Shown here piece by piece: positions 44,709-55,962 of a DNA stretch of 64,000 bases (positions are counted from its first letter, which is position 1; each line of letters starts with the position of its first letter). The translations under genes and the position numbers were made by a program. Origin of the DNA: Gnetum montanum (Eukaryota > Streptophyta > Gnetopsida > Gnetales > Gnetaceae); the NCBI GenBank assembly GCA_015680685.1, contig MNCI01004927.1:875491-939490 (forward strand), in the 5' to 3' direction. The notes under the pieces were generated by a model. The model had not been told where the DNA came from and searched no databases. It saw nothing but the letters and a program-made list of their open reading frames with translations.

Positions 44709-44709
44709 N
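44709..44709. other. Single-N join with 41-bp duplicated flank
   Basis: 44668-44708 is repeated exactly at 44710-44750 around one N, as at 28326 and 42100. Confidence 0.9.
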
Positions 44710-45084
44710 TAAATGGGGCCAAAAAACAAGAAAATTATCATTATGCAAGGGAAGGGATGAAAAGTTAAACTCAAAACTCAAAACAAATTTTTTTTATACA
44801 TACATACATAAACATTTCAAAAATTCAAAAATTTTAAAGTCTCATATCATTCGCATAAAATTCAAAAATCAAAAAGAAAATGCTCTATGCACTCAGTCCA
44901 AATGACAAATCAACATGGCTATCATGTGGCCCGGTTCGGCCTAAAACTGCCATGACTACTGCTGCATCTTCCAATTTTGTCAGTACATAGTTTGATTACC
45001 TTGTGTTCGTTTACATTTAGTAACTCTTCCACCAAGGGGGTGTCTCTTACTTCGCTCCTGGTTTAAATTGGCAGGAACAAGCAC

Positions 45085-46263
45085 ATGGCCACCAAGAATA
45101 TCCTCTCAACATTGTCTCTCAATGGACCACACGGGGAGGTAAAAAGAGTAATCAATCCAGAGTTCTTAGATCTTGACCCATGCGCTTACACTAATTTAAT
45201 AGCCTCCACTCAAGAAACATCAGATGGGCCTAAAAATATGACTAAGAATTTGGATCTAGAAGCCGATAATATCACTGAAGATCCTCTAGTTGAAATCCCC
45301 ATTACTACAGTCAATGGCGAAGCTAGGACATTGAAACTAAGTGCCCTACTAGACTCGCAACTTGTCAGTGACATCACTCAAGTACTGATAGACAACATAA
45401 AAACATTTGCATGGTCATATACCGACATCTCAGGATCCCGAATTGTCCAACACAATATTATCCTTGATGAAAAAATTAAACTAGTAAAATAAAAAGCACG
45501 AAAAGTTAGACCCGAGGTAGCATTAGCAGTTCGTGCTGAAACCACAAAACTCTACCAAGCCGACTTCATCCGAGCTGTTGATTATTCCGATTGGGTATCA
45601 AACATTGTTGTAGTCCCTAAGAAGAATGGAAGTATATGCATTTGCATTGACTTCCGTGATCTCAACACAGCCACTATAAAGGATGACTTCCCATTACCTA
45701 GCATCGATCAACTTATTGACACAACCGCTAAGCATGCACTATTATCTTTTATGGATGGATTTTTGGGATACAACCAAATAAGAATCAATCTGAAACATCA
45801 ACTTAGAACAACTTTTATGACACCTTGGGGTACATTCTACTATACAATGATGCCATTTGGCCTTTAAAATGTAGGAGCTACATATCAACGAGTAATGACA
45901 TATATATTTAGTGATTACATGCTCAATTTGCTCAATGATTACATTGACGACATTGTGGTTAAATCTAAAACAACCGAACAACATGCAAAAGATCTAGACC
46001 TAGTGCTTAAACGTTGTCTCAAATATGACCTTAGACTCAATCCAAAGAAGTGTGTCTTTGGTGTCAAAACGGGCAAGATGCTTCGTTTCGTAGTCTCTGA
46101 AATAGGAATACGGGTAGACCCTAATAAGGTTAAAGCAATAACTAACATGCAACCACCAAAAAACCTTACCAAACTACGTGGTCTCCAAGGTAGGATGCAA
46201 TTCATTAGGTGCTTTATCGAAAGGCTGATAGATAAGTTGAGACCCATGCAACACCTATTATGA
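45085..46263 (+). pseudogene. pol: Reverse transcriptase, element D
   Basis: Starts near MATKNILSTLSLNGPHG (45085). A possible splice acceptor TTTAAATTGGCAG ends at about 45075. RT motifs: DWVSNIVVVPKKNGSICICI, FRDLNTATIKDDFPLP, FMDGFLGYNQIRI, TPWGTFYYTMMPFGL, and the catalytic box YIDDIVVKSK (45940-45969) intact. Only stops near 45490 and 45865 interrupt it, so this is the best-kept RT in the window. Confidence 0.9.
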
Positions 46264-47200
46264 AAAAATGTACATTTGCAATGGACTCAACAATGTCAGG
46301 AAGCATTCGAGAACATAAAAAAAGAGCTAGCCCAACTACCAACCGTTCACCCCCCACAAAGCCATAAGCCCTTTTATATCTACCTTGCAACTTCTAATTC
46401 TTCCATTGCATTGATGCTTTGTCAAAAACGTCAAGATGGAGCCAAGATCCCTATATATTACCTAAGCCACACTTTAATTGCCTATGAACAACGATACAAT
46501 GACGTAGAGAAATCATGCCTTGCCCTCATTTTTGCCTTGAAGAAATGGTGACATTATCTCTTCCACAATCAAGTTTACATCATTTGCAAAGATAACGTAC
46601 TCCACGCTATCACCAACAACATCTACGAGTCGAGTAGGATAGCTAGGTGGAAAGAAATAATCGCAGAGTTTGACTTACACTATGTTGCTTAATCTTCCAT
46701 AAAAGGTCAAGCAATAGTGACACAATTGGCCATCTCGCCAACGCATGATCAAGCAACAGTTAACCCTGAGTTCTTTGATGAGAATGTTAACAGTATAGAC
46801 ACCGTACCTGATAACTACAAGGCAATCCTCTATTTTGATGGAGCTTCAACCTCCCGAGGAGGAAGTGCTACAGCTATTTTAACATACCCCTTTGGAGAAG
46901 TCCAACCCTCACCTACTGATTGACATTTCCTTGTACTAACAACGTGGTGGAGTATGAAGGTCTTCCTAGAGGTCTTCAAGCAGCATTGACTTCGGGAATC
47001 TCACACCTTGTAGTTCGAGGTGATTCACAGCTAATCATTAATCAAGTCACTGAAGTTTATGCATGTAAGGCTCTCCATTTGCAACCGTATTGTGATCTGA
47101 CCAAACATCTGTTGAGGCAACTAGTAGAAATGGATATATAGCATGTCCCTAGGAGCAAAAATACAATCGCCGATGCACTTGCTACACTAGCCTTAAACAT
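46264..47200 (+). pseudogene. Two RNase H domains, element D
   Basis: First domain (46276-46700): FYIYLATSNSSIALMLCQK, YLSHTLIAYEQRYNDVEKSC, LIFALKKW. The opening aspartate position reads L-A-T-S. Second domain (46810-47190): AILYFDGASTSRGGSATAIL with the D-G-A-S start typical of archaeal-type RNase H, NNVVEYEGLPRGLQAA with the catalytic E, VVRGDSQLIINQV with the third D, and NTIADALATLAL with the last D. The dual RNase H is the diagnostic feature of the Tat lineage. Stops near 46549, 46692 and 46921 (with a frameshift). Confidence 0.88.
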
Positions 47201-47379
47201 GACACCCGAAATGTTCCATGCATTGCCTAGCTCTATAACAAGTTGTGCCGAACCTATAATTAACACTCTTGATGAAATGCTTGTAGCATCCGTTAGTACA
47301 ACACACGTAATAGAATGGTATGATGACATCAAAGAGTACCTTCTAAGAGGTGAGCCTCCACAACACTTGACAAATGCTT

Positions 47380-48554
47380 AAAAAGACGTTGTGTGAAAAC
47401 ACTCTCTCCAATATGCGTTAATAGGAGATACCTTATGTCGCAAATCCTATGAAGGTATTCTGCTGATGTGTGTTAGTAGCATCGACAGTCAAACGATTGT
47501 AGAACAAGTCCATGAAGGACTTTGTGGAGGGCACATTGCACCTAAAGCAATGACAACAAAGATTAGGCGCTTCGGCTACTACTGGCCACACATGGAGTAC
47601 AATTGCATCTCCAAGGTCAAAACATGCGACATTTTCCAAAGGCATGGTCATCTAATACATGTGCCACCTAATGAATTACACATAACACAAATCACATGGC
47701 CATTCCAAAAATGGGGATTAGACTTAATTGGACCAATAACGCCATCATCCTCTGCGGCACATAGCTTCATTATCACGGCAACTGAATATTTCACCAAATG
47801 GGTAGAAGCTATCCCTCTTAGGAAGACCACTTCAAAAAATATTTGCACTTTCATAATAGAAAATATCGTGACCCATTTTGGTATTCTGATGATCATCGTC
47901 ACTGACAATGGGCCGTAGTTCAGTAATGCGGATACTAAAAGCTTCTGTGAAAGCCTGGGTAATAAACATGCATTTTCATCACCTTACTACCCACAGAGAA
48001 ATGGTCAAGCAGAGGCTACAAACAAAACTGTCATCATGGTGCTCAAAAAGATGCTAAATCAGAGCAAGAAACGATGGCATGAACAATTAGTCTACGCATT
48101 GTGGGCATACAGAACGACACATCGAACATCTATAGGTAAAAATCCATATGGCCTTGTATAGGGATCTTAAGCTGTTTTACCTTTAGAGTTACAAGTTTGC
48201 TTGTTGCGGATAGCTCTCTCAAGCCCCCTCGATGAAGGCTAAAGCAATGAATTATGCATTGCTGACCTTGACTCAGTGGAGGAGGAACATGTGCGAACGC
48301 TTGATCATATCGAGTGATACTAGAAACAACAGTGACAACGACACAAACACAACCTGCATAAACGCCTGATTAAGGAAGGAGACTTAGTCCTTAAGGCCAT
48401 CTGTGAACATCTAGAAAAATTCTTAGCCAACTGGGAAGGGCCTTACTTAGTCACCAAGGCATACAATAACGGAGCATTCAAACTTGCTGACATGGACGGG
48501 AACGAGTTTGCTAATCCCATAAATCATCTGTACCTGAAATGGTACTATGTTTGA
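47380..48554 (+). pseudogene. Integrase, element D
   Basis: HHCC finger: VHEGLCGGHIAPKAMTTKIR, FGYYWPHMEYNCISKVKTCD, with the last cysteine of C-x2-C replaced by F (CDIF). Core: WGLDLIGPI (D), IIVTDNGP (D), QRNGQAEATNKT (E): the DDE triad is intact. C-terminal part: LIKEGDLVLKAI, FLANWEGPYLVTKAYNNGAF. It ends LYLKWYYV with TGA at 48552-48554. Stops near 47385-47395, 47917, 48160, 48169 and 48240. The retained triad contrasts with the lost E in element B. Confidence 0.88.
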
Positions 48555-48568
48555 TCAAACTAAGGTAC

Positions 48569-48796
48569 AGAACAATCCTGGCATCATGACTAAAAATTGA
48601 TACCACAGAACAGTCCTAGCATCATGACTTAAACCTGATATAATAGAATAGTCTTGACATCATGACTTAAAAATGATACCATAGAACAGTCCTGGCATCA
48701 TGACTTAAAATTGATACCACAGAACAGTCCTGGCATCATGACTTAAACTTGATACCATAGAATGTCTTGGAGTCATGACAATAAAACAACACCATA
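48569..48796 (+). repeat. 38-bp tandem repeat, about six copies, after the D integrase
   Basis: Six consecutive units of about 38 bp beginning GAACAGTCCTGGCATCATGACTTAAA-like start just after the integrase stop; the central core is GGCATCATGACTTAAA. Copies differ by scattered transitions. Longer-period relatives continue to about 49020. Confidence 0.88.
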
Positions 48797-49909
48797 GAGC
48801 TCTATCCGGTATGACGCTAAACTACCACATCTGTCCGCCATGACGTGAAATTAGCATCCAGAGTCCACTAAGTCTATAAACTAGTTTTCCTCTTCACAGT
48901 CTGTTACGACTATAAACTAGCAATGCATGATCCGCTACGATGCTAAACTGGCACCATCCAAAGGGTTATGACGTGAAACTAACCTGCAATAGTCCACTAA
49001 GACTATAAACTGGCAACATCATCGACGACCAAGCAAAACCTTGAAAAGATGTGTTGCTGCAATTGGCTATTCATGTTCCATGAAGACTTGCTGCATAATT
49101 TTTCTCATGGGCCTTGATGAGGCTAATGCTGTTCATAATTCTGTCTGCTTTGAAAATTGCATGTGGTGGATCCATCTCCATGTAGTGTCTTCTTGGAGTT
49201 GTGTTTATAGGATGACACACCTGAGGTGTTTGTGCATAGATGCACTTCATCATGATGACAAGGTATCACATTCTTCCTAACGCCAACAACTGGGTTAGTC
49301 AATCCGTTCATAAGTACATTCCTTACTCCTAATACATTCCCTATTCCCCATCATGTTCCCCTTAACCTATTCAATCACACACCCCTGATACATTCTACTC
49401 ATCTCAAAGCTCTTGGTACATTATTGCACAATGTGACTCTCTAAGTAGTTGCAACGCAAAACACAGTATACAATGAATGATACAAAATGCAAACGCTCAA
49501 ACACAAGCATAGCACTGAAAGAAAGCTCTTTCAAAAAGACCAAAAAGAATAAAAGAAAAGAAAACAAAAACAAAAGAAACAAAAAGAAAAAGAACAAAAA
49601 TGTTAAAGAGCGAAATGCACGGAAAAGGTCTTCATGACCCCGTTAACATCATAAACCAAATACTATTGGCTATTCTCATACAAGCCCAAGGCGAGAAGGA
49701 AATTGTCTTAGAAAACAGTTACACATGTATCTCAAAGAGACCATGTTACACATCATCGTGTGGGTTTGCTTGTTTACAATAGGCCCTGTAAACACTTTAT
49801 TCCATGGGTCGACGGATGATGCTTGGTACTTGTTTGTTCATGGTGTTTTGCACTTTTTTATCAACGCCCCTCAGGTGGATTCCTTCAGATGTCAACAAAG
49901 AGGGGCCAA
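48797..49909 (+). repeat. 3' non-coding region of D: degenerate ATGAC..TAAACT repeats, A-rich tract, PPT
   Basis: 48797-49020 carries about eight further degenerate repeats around TATGACGCTAAACT / ACTATAAACTAG. An A-rich, purine-biased tract lies at 49535-49605. The polypurine tract AAAGAGGGGCC (49897-49907) precedes the 3' LTR. The open frame across the A-rich tract is Lys/Asn low complexity and is not considered a gene. Confidence 0.65.
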
Positions 49910-51634
49910 TGAAACACCACTAATTTTGACCTAACACTTTAAAGCAAGAACAACTCACACTTGAGCTTTCGGAGGTAAAATTTGGGAGAACACACGTTGG
50001 CTTGTCCTGAGAACTCATGCTAGTTTGTAATTTTCTCGATCATGTTGTAGTCACGCTGAGGTCACGTTGGCAGCGTGAGTACAGCGTGACTGACTCTGAC
50101 AGATCCAAAACCAAGTGAGAATAATCTGATTTCCATGGCATAAGCCATCTTGGAAGGCCATTAATGTTTACTCCAAGTTTCAGCATTCTGGAATTCAAAT
50201 TTGGAGACAAACTGTTCACCTTTCCTTACGCATGCTGAGGTCACGCTAGCAGTGGGAGTGCAGCGTGCGTAACTTTCAGGCCCAAAACTGAGTCAAAATG
50301 ATATGGTTTTCAAGGTGCAAGTCATCATCAAGACTCATTGTTGACAACTTTAGACTTCAACCTCCAGAATTCCAAGAAAATTGCAAGTTTTTACAGGTCA
50401 CGTTGTGGTCACGCTGCACTCACGCTGGCAGCATGAGTCTAGCATGACCTAACCAAAAGTGATGTAAAATAAGTCACATCAGGCTCAATTCCCAATTTTT
50501 AGATCATTCTCAAAGTCAATCATAGCCAGGAAATCACCACACTTTAAGAATTAGGCTTCAAAAATCAAAGTTTGGTGAAAAATACATCACTCTAGCTCAC
50601 TCATGCTAAGGTCACACTGGAGTCACGTTGGCAGCGTGAGTGTAGTGTGAGTGCAGCGTGCGCACGCTGAGGACATGCCAGAAAAAATCAACTCACATTG
50701 GAAGTCCTGATCAGGCAGAGATGCCTCAAATAGCCATGGAGCCACTCGAATCGACATCCTGCAGTAGTCAAGTCAAAAATCCAGAAGTTTTAAGCGAGTG
50801 AGAGTCAATTTCTCTTGTTGTACATTGTCATTTCATTGTAAATTTTCATCATTTGTTGTTTATTTGTCAAGCTCTTACGCTCTAAATTGTATGTGCTTCT
50901 GTGAGCATAAGCTAGCTTGAGTGAGTTGTCACACGTCATAAGATACAATGCACTTGGTCAAAAACGTAGATTGCCCACACACATCCAACTCACATACAGT
51001 TGTCCATCAGACATGTGTCACTAGATCCGCTTTCCTCTCATCTTCCAACCATTGATTCCATTCATGAATTCCACACCCAAGCCCGGCCCAACCCTATAAA
51101 TACCCTGTCAATTCACATAAACGAGATGGACAATTTGGAAGGTTGACAGCTTAGGAAACTCAGACCAGCAATCCTTGGGCGCTCGGGCACACTTGACTCC
51201 TAGCATCCAAGCACTTCTGAAACACATCACATCACCTCGGGGCTTGGCGCTTGACCTGCCATCCACACGTGCAGCTACGCTTTGACCAGTGCACATCTTT
51301 TCTAAGCAATACAATACAGTTCATTTTTCCGGCCATTATATTGTTTGTTTGTTTTATGTTCTGTTTACAATACCAGTTCTGCATACGTTTCTATTTACAT
51401 TTCGTGCACACTGTTTATATTTTAAAGCATTAGTTACGATAACACTAGTGCAAGCCATAGTTTACGCTTGGGAAAGTCCTTGGTTGATTTGCATGCAAAC
51501 CATCCAAGGCACTCTGCGTTCGTTTCCTTTTCTAGCTTGCCCTCACATGAAGGTAGGGTCAGCTGTGTTTTTCTAACGATCTTTTGGTGTTTGTTTTCCC
51601 TTCCAGCCTTACACTGACGATTTAGGTTAGTACA
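49910..51634 (+). repeat. 3' LTR of element D
   Basis: Starts TGAAACACCACTAA after the PPT and ends GGTTAGTACA. TATA (CCCTATAAATACCC) at about 51093. It shares the TCACGYTG clusters with the 5' LTR. Confidence 0.93.
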
Positions 51635-51715
51635 ATATCAATAATGACCTTGAGTTCATTCCTAATGATGATCCCACTTTTTCCTGTGGGGGGAAGTTCT
51701 TCAACCCTGTAGCTA
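51635..51715 (+). pseudogene. ATATC duplication and last piece of pararetrovirus copy 2
   Basis: After ATATC (51635-51639) the reading frame continues the coat region (NDDPTFSCGGKFF, about 51665-51705), matching minus-strand copy 1 at about 10870-10925. Homology ends near 51715, where Athila-like 3' sequence begins. Confidence 0.8.
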
Positions 51716-52024
51716 CCAAAGGTTAGCTCTTAGTCATGGGGGCCACAAACCAAAAGTTTTTAACCAAAAATATTTCTAAATGTTTCTAACTCCCACAAAG
51801 GTTTAACAAAAAAACCAACATGAATAAATCAAATTACAAAAGTTAAACCTTCCAAATAGCTCTGGTAACACTTTGAACTTAAAAATTAATAAAATAATAA
51901 TAAAATAACCAATCTACCATGGTCCAACCTTAGCCTAAGTGTAACTAACTGACAAGACAAGCTATCAAAACATTATAAGTTACACATTATATATACTAAT
52001 CCTTGAATGTGTTGTGATCATAGA
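51716..52024 (+). other. Start of Athila-like 3' region after the pararetrovirus
   Basis: GGTTAGCTCTTAGTCATGGGGGCC (51719-51742 region) matches 31470-31492 in element B. Nothing coding is visible before the ORF start at 52025. Confidence 0.55.
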
Positions 52025-54848
52025 TGGCACCAAAGGGGAAGCACACATAAGAAGGAGGACCATCATAGCCATAAGACAAATGACCATGAATAGCAAAGGG
52101 CAAAGAATAGGCCCAAGAAGAACAAGCAGCAACTCATGCTATGGGAGCTCTTAGGGAGGAGCTTGAAGTGGAATCTATTCATTAGATTCCAAAACAAGTA
52201 GCAACAACAGAGCAATCCCAATAGGATGAGGTACTAGCTCCACAAGCAAAGCTTGAGGTGATCTTGATAGGAGCCTAACTCAAGCAAATCAAATCAAAGG
52301 AGGTTCAAAAAATGATGCTCTAAGAGTTGAATTTTGGCTCTTTCTTGGAGCAAGAACCTTAAGAAGAACAAGATGAACTAAAGACCTCTTCCATGTGGCC
52401 CATCATAAGTTCTAGTGGGGAGTGGTACATGGGAGAGACCTTATTTTGGAATAACATGTAGGTCATTTCAACAATCAAGATTAAGGACATTTCAGTATCC
52501 TACTTAGTGTAGACCATTTCATAGGCACTTGGGGTTGCCAAAAATTGAGGCAAATCTTGTTGAGATTCCAATACAGGTAGACCCTAGCATCAAGAAAGAA
52601 TGGATACAGTGATGTTATGGCATTAAATGTAAGAAGTTTAGTGTGCTCACACTAATGGAGAGAATCTACTACAAGATTACGACCTTTCACCTTAATCCAA
52701 TAGTGAGGCCAAACAAGATCACTACATTCTTTATCGGTGTGTGTGATGGTCTAAGCGATAGATTCCTTATCAACTTTTCATAGTTAATCTATCTTGAGAT
52801 AGAAAAGCACTTCAAGGAAAATGAACATGGAAGGAAGGCACTCCCCTTTCCATGCCTCATCAAAAAACTATGTCAAAGGGGAGGAATAACCCACTATACA
52901 AATGACAAAGTATGACGTGCTTCATCCACTAACTAGATGGAAATGATGAAGGACAAAGTCCCTACAAAAGTCATTTAAGAAGAGGAGCAGTAACCACCAC
53001 CTCCAACACCCACTTAGCAAATAATACCGAAAATCACTGCAACTTCTCAATGATTGCATGAATTACAAGAATGGCTCTTGAGTGAGCAAGAGCAACAAGT
53101 AGGAATGAGTGGTGGCGATTCATCTATGTACTGGCCAGTAATGAGTCACTTGAATGAAGTGGCTTGAACAGTTAGCTAGTTGAAGGGAGGTAGACCAATC
53201 TTTTTGATCCAAAGAATGTAGTTGCCCACACGATCAAATCCTAGCACCTGAGAGGTAATAGTATCCCTATCGCAACATCAGCAATTCCCAAAAATCTCTG
53301 GAAATGTAGCTACTTTTTTAGTGTGCTTGGAGAAGGGTGAGGAAACAATAGTTTTAGTGATGTAACACTAGGGGCAAGAGACAACAACAGAGGTGGTTGC
53401 TAATAGAATTGCCAAAACTTGAAATGCACTTATAGTGTCTGTACTAGGCATCTCTACACTTAAAGATGTGGAGAGGTCCATAGGGATAGTAAGCGACAAG
53501 TTGAACATAACACAATATGAAAAATTGCTAGATTAACTGGTGGGAATTGGGCAACTGATTCTGGATGTCTTCGACCTTCCAGATAACAGAATTGCAACCC
53601 AATCGAAGTTGCTGGAAGTAAGGGGCAAGAACATCATTTTGGAGGGGGAACTTGAAACAACTGAAGAGTTAAATGAATTCTTGACTATAGAGGTTACCAA
53701 ACTAATAGCCCAGATTTTTGACCCTACATTCCTCAACCCAACACTGATAACGGATGAAGCTCTAGAAAAACTTCACATAAGATCGAAAGGGGTGATGGAG
53801 ATGGTGGTGTTCTATTGATCCTTGGCAAAGGCCACTTAGCATAAAATTTAGAAGGCCTTATATTAGATCCACTAGGAGAATGTACAATTGACTGTAGAGA
53901 ATCATCGTCTATGAAATGTGGATGTGCAAAAACAACAGATGACAGATTTTATCCATTAATAGTAGGAGCAGCTAGCCAAAGTGAACATTAAGCTAAGGAG
54001 ATTGGTAGCAGAAAATAAAAACCTCTCCATGGAGGAGGTCTGTGCTTGTTTCCAAAATACTGTAATTGAAGTAACTGCTTGGAAATTAGAGGCTCTCAAA
54101 TTTGAGAGAGTCAAAAATCACTACAGAGATCAGGTCAGTCTACAGAAAGAAGTTAATCAAAAACACATCTAGTTAGCAAAGGTAAAAGTAAATGTGATCC
54201 TCCAGCAACTCCAGCAAGGAAGAGAGGTGTGGCAACCTATCATTGATGGGATAGATGCCCACAATAAAGTGGAGATCTGCATGAAGGAGTTGTAGATTGA
54301 GAAGATGATATAATACATATAGCTCACCAATCTTCGATATGCAAATATGGCTATGTTGACTATTGGACAATTATGGTTTAAATTGAAGAAACAAGTGACC
54401 AGCTTGTACTTGTTGTATGAGGTAGAGTTCAAGCACCACAAGGACACCAAGCAAAAGCCTACAATGATACACACAGAACTTAAGGTTCTCAAGGTGAAGT
54501 TTATTGATCAAAGATCAACTGCTAAGAACTTGGCCAAGAGAATGAATAACTACCATGAGCTGCAAAATGCACTTAGGGCATTTGACATTGAATGTAAGCA
54601 ATTTACTATTTGATTTTTCAATGTGAAGGATCTGCTCCTAGTAATGCCCTATTTGTGGGATATCCCCATTCTAGCACACATTGGTGATGTCGAGTGGATT
54701 ATGAATGATCCTTGGAGCAAGGAGGAGAAGATGAAGGCATTGTTGGATGCATTTTACCTTCCATTAGAAGTGGTAGCTACAGTAGGACAACCACAGTCGC
54801 CTCAACCACCGCATGCACCTAAAGTTGGAGAAGGTCCTTTGAAACCTT
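52025..54848 (+). pseudogene. Sense 3' ORF of the Athila-like element: transposon-protein-like domain plus coiled coil
   Basis: Starts MAPKGKHT at 52025. 52640-52900 reads ERIYYKITTFHLNPIVRPNK, GLSDRFLINFS, YLEIEKHFKENEHGRKALPF and CLIKKLCQRGGITHY, in the order of the plant-specific transposon-protein-like domain (helix, then F-P-x-L-I-x-x-L-C-x-x-x-G). 53540-54850 is long-helical (EVRGKNIILEGELETTEELN; AKVNIKLRRLVAENKNLSME) and predicted coiled coil, ending Pro-rich. Dozens of stops in the first half, fewer in the second. A homologous coiled-coil part is on the minus strand at 62700-64000, and the start resembles the element C ORF. Function unknown. Confidence 0.5.
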
Positions 54849-55090
54849 AGAACCTTTACCATTTAGGATTGTCTAATCTTTTCAACTGTCTTCACGCCAT
54901 TAGAGGATGTGTTGTAAAATTTTGTTCAATCATGTTTTGGTGTTCAATTTTGTGTTATGAATACCATAATTTTGTTATCAATGTTGATGTGCACACCTAA
55001 TCACTTAGTTTTGTTTTGTTGTACTGTGTATCAGTTAATAAGGTCATACCTTCCCAATTTTGTAAGAACTCAAGGATGAGTTTTCATTCA

Positions 55091-55102
55091 ATCATGGGGG
55101 TA
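55091..55102 (+). promoter_or_regulatory. Polypurine tract before the 55103 LTR
   Basis: ATCATGGGGGTA directly precedes TGATGAAG. The 40 bp upstream (AAGGATGAGTTTTCATTCA) are conserved in elements A/E, B, C and F. Confidence 0.75.
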
Positions 55103-55962
55103 TGATGAAGTGTCTTCAGTCGGCTATGTTGATGGGATCCTATTAATGTAGGGTTTTCCATGTTGACGTGTACTTGTCGATGTGGCATCCTAGTAAGTCT
55201 ATAAATACAACACCCCAACTTTGTTAATGGGGATTAGAATTTTAGTTGCTAGCAGAATTCTTGCAGTTTGTTTTCGTAAGAGATAGAATAATTTTCCTAA
55301 TGCCTGTAGTAGGAGTCAAGGAGTGTACGGATCTTTATTCAAGCACTATTGTACTTGAGCACCACAGTGTGGGCGATAATAAAGATTTGTTTTTTGATAA
55401 ACCTTGTAGCACTTGGACTAGCTTAATGATTTATTCATGCATTTATTGTTTTCATTAATTAAGTGATTAATTAAGCTAGAATGATTAATACTTTAAGTAA
55501 TTAATTAATTAAGCTAAATTGACTAGCATACACAAGTACAACCACTTCAAGCATATGTATAACACTTGGTAATCCTAGTAGCGCTTAGCGCTTGGTCGTC
55601 CAACAATGTTGTATGTGTTCAGGATGTGTATGAAAAGTGAGACCAGATGCTTATGTTAGAATAGTTAGTTATTAATTAGCAATTAAATTAGTTGAATTAG
55701 TTAATTAATTTATTCTCAATCTATTACCAACCTTAGCCAAACAAAATATAAAATAATAAAAATCATGTGCCTCAATTACACTTAACCATACAACCAAGCC
55801 TCACAAGTGTAGTTGGGAAGACAACGATTGTTCCACGATTAGATTGACCTTCTAAATTAAATCTTGTATATGAGAACACTAGGAATCCATGAAATTTGAC
55901 GGGATCATGCATGAACACCTTAATGATTCATATGGTTGGGCGTAGGGGTACCTCACTATCTA
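55103..55962 (+). repeat. 3' LTR of the Athila-like element (probable partner of 4086-4957)
   Basis: Same U3 type, TATA (TCTATAAATACAACACC, about 55198) and R/U5 as the LTR at 4086, roughly 90 % identical by eye. Its end GGGGTACCTCACTATCTA is the mutated form of the conserved GGGGTAC..C..CCACTCA end. No primer site follows, so it is a true 3' end. Confidence 0.85.

Larger units (their letters stand above)
33149..51634 (+). mobile_element. Element D: Tat-like Ty3/gypsy element carrying an antisense spliced gene
   Basis: 18.5 kb, with LTRs of 1738 and 1725 bp, a perfect ATATC target duplication and complete order: LTR, primer site, repeat-bearing leader, gag, protease, a 6.2-kb interval containing a minus-strand intron-bearing gene, RT, RNase H, a second archaeal-type RNase H, integrase, tandem repeats, PPT, LTR. 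The double RNase H and the large size place it in the Tat (Ogre/Retand-type) lineage. The LTRs look roughly 90 % identical by eye, so the insertion is old. It lies in the coat-protein part of pararetrovirus copy 2. Confidence 0.93.
4086..55962 (+). mobile_element. Element A: Athila-like Ty3/gypsy element, probable outer host of the whole nest
   Basis: The 5' LTR and internal region to about 10089 and the 3' region plus LTR at about 51716-55962 are read as two ends of one plus-strand element split by later insertions. Support: the two LTRs share U3, TATA, R and U5 and look roughly 90 % identical by eye; both parts have the same orientation; each abuts pararetroviral DNA on its inner side. Against: compared with element B, about 2.4 kb covering the integrase is missing between the two inner ends, and no target duplication is visible (ATTTT before, TTAGT after). 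Two separate truncated elements remain possible. Confidence 0.5.

Noticed and set aside
49449-49637. Lys/Asn-rich open frame (KKNKNVKERN-type)
   Set aside because: Translation of an A-rich purine tract in the 3' region of element D. Low complexity explains it without a gene.
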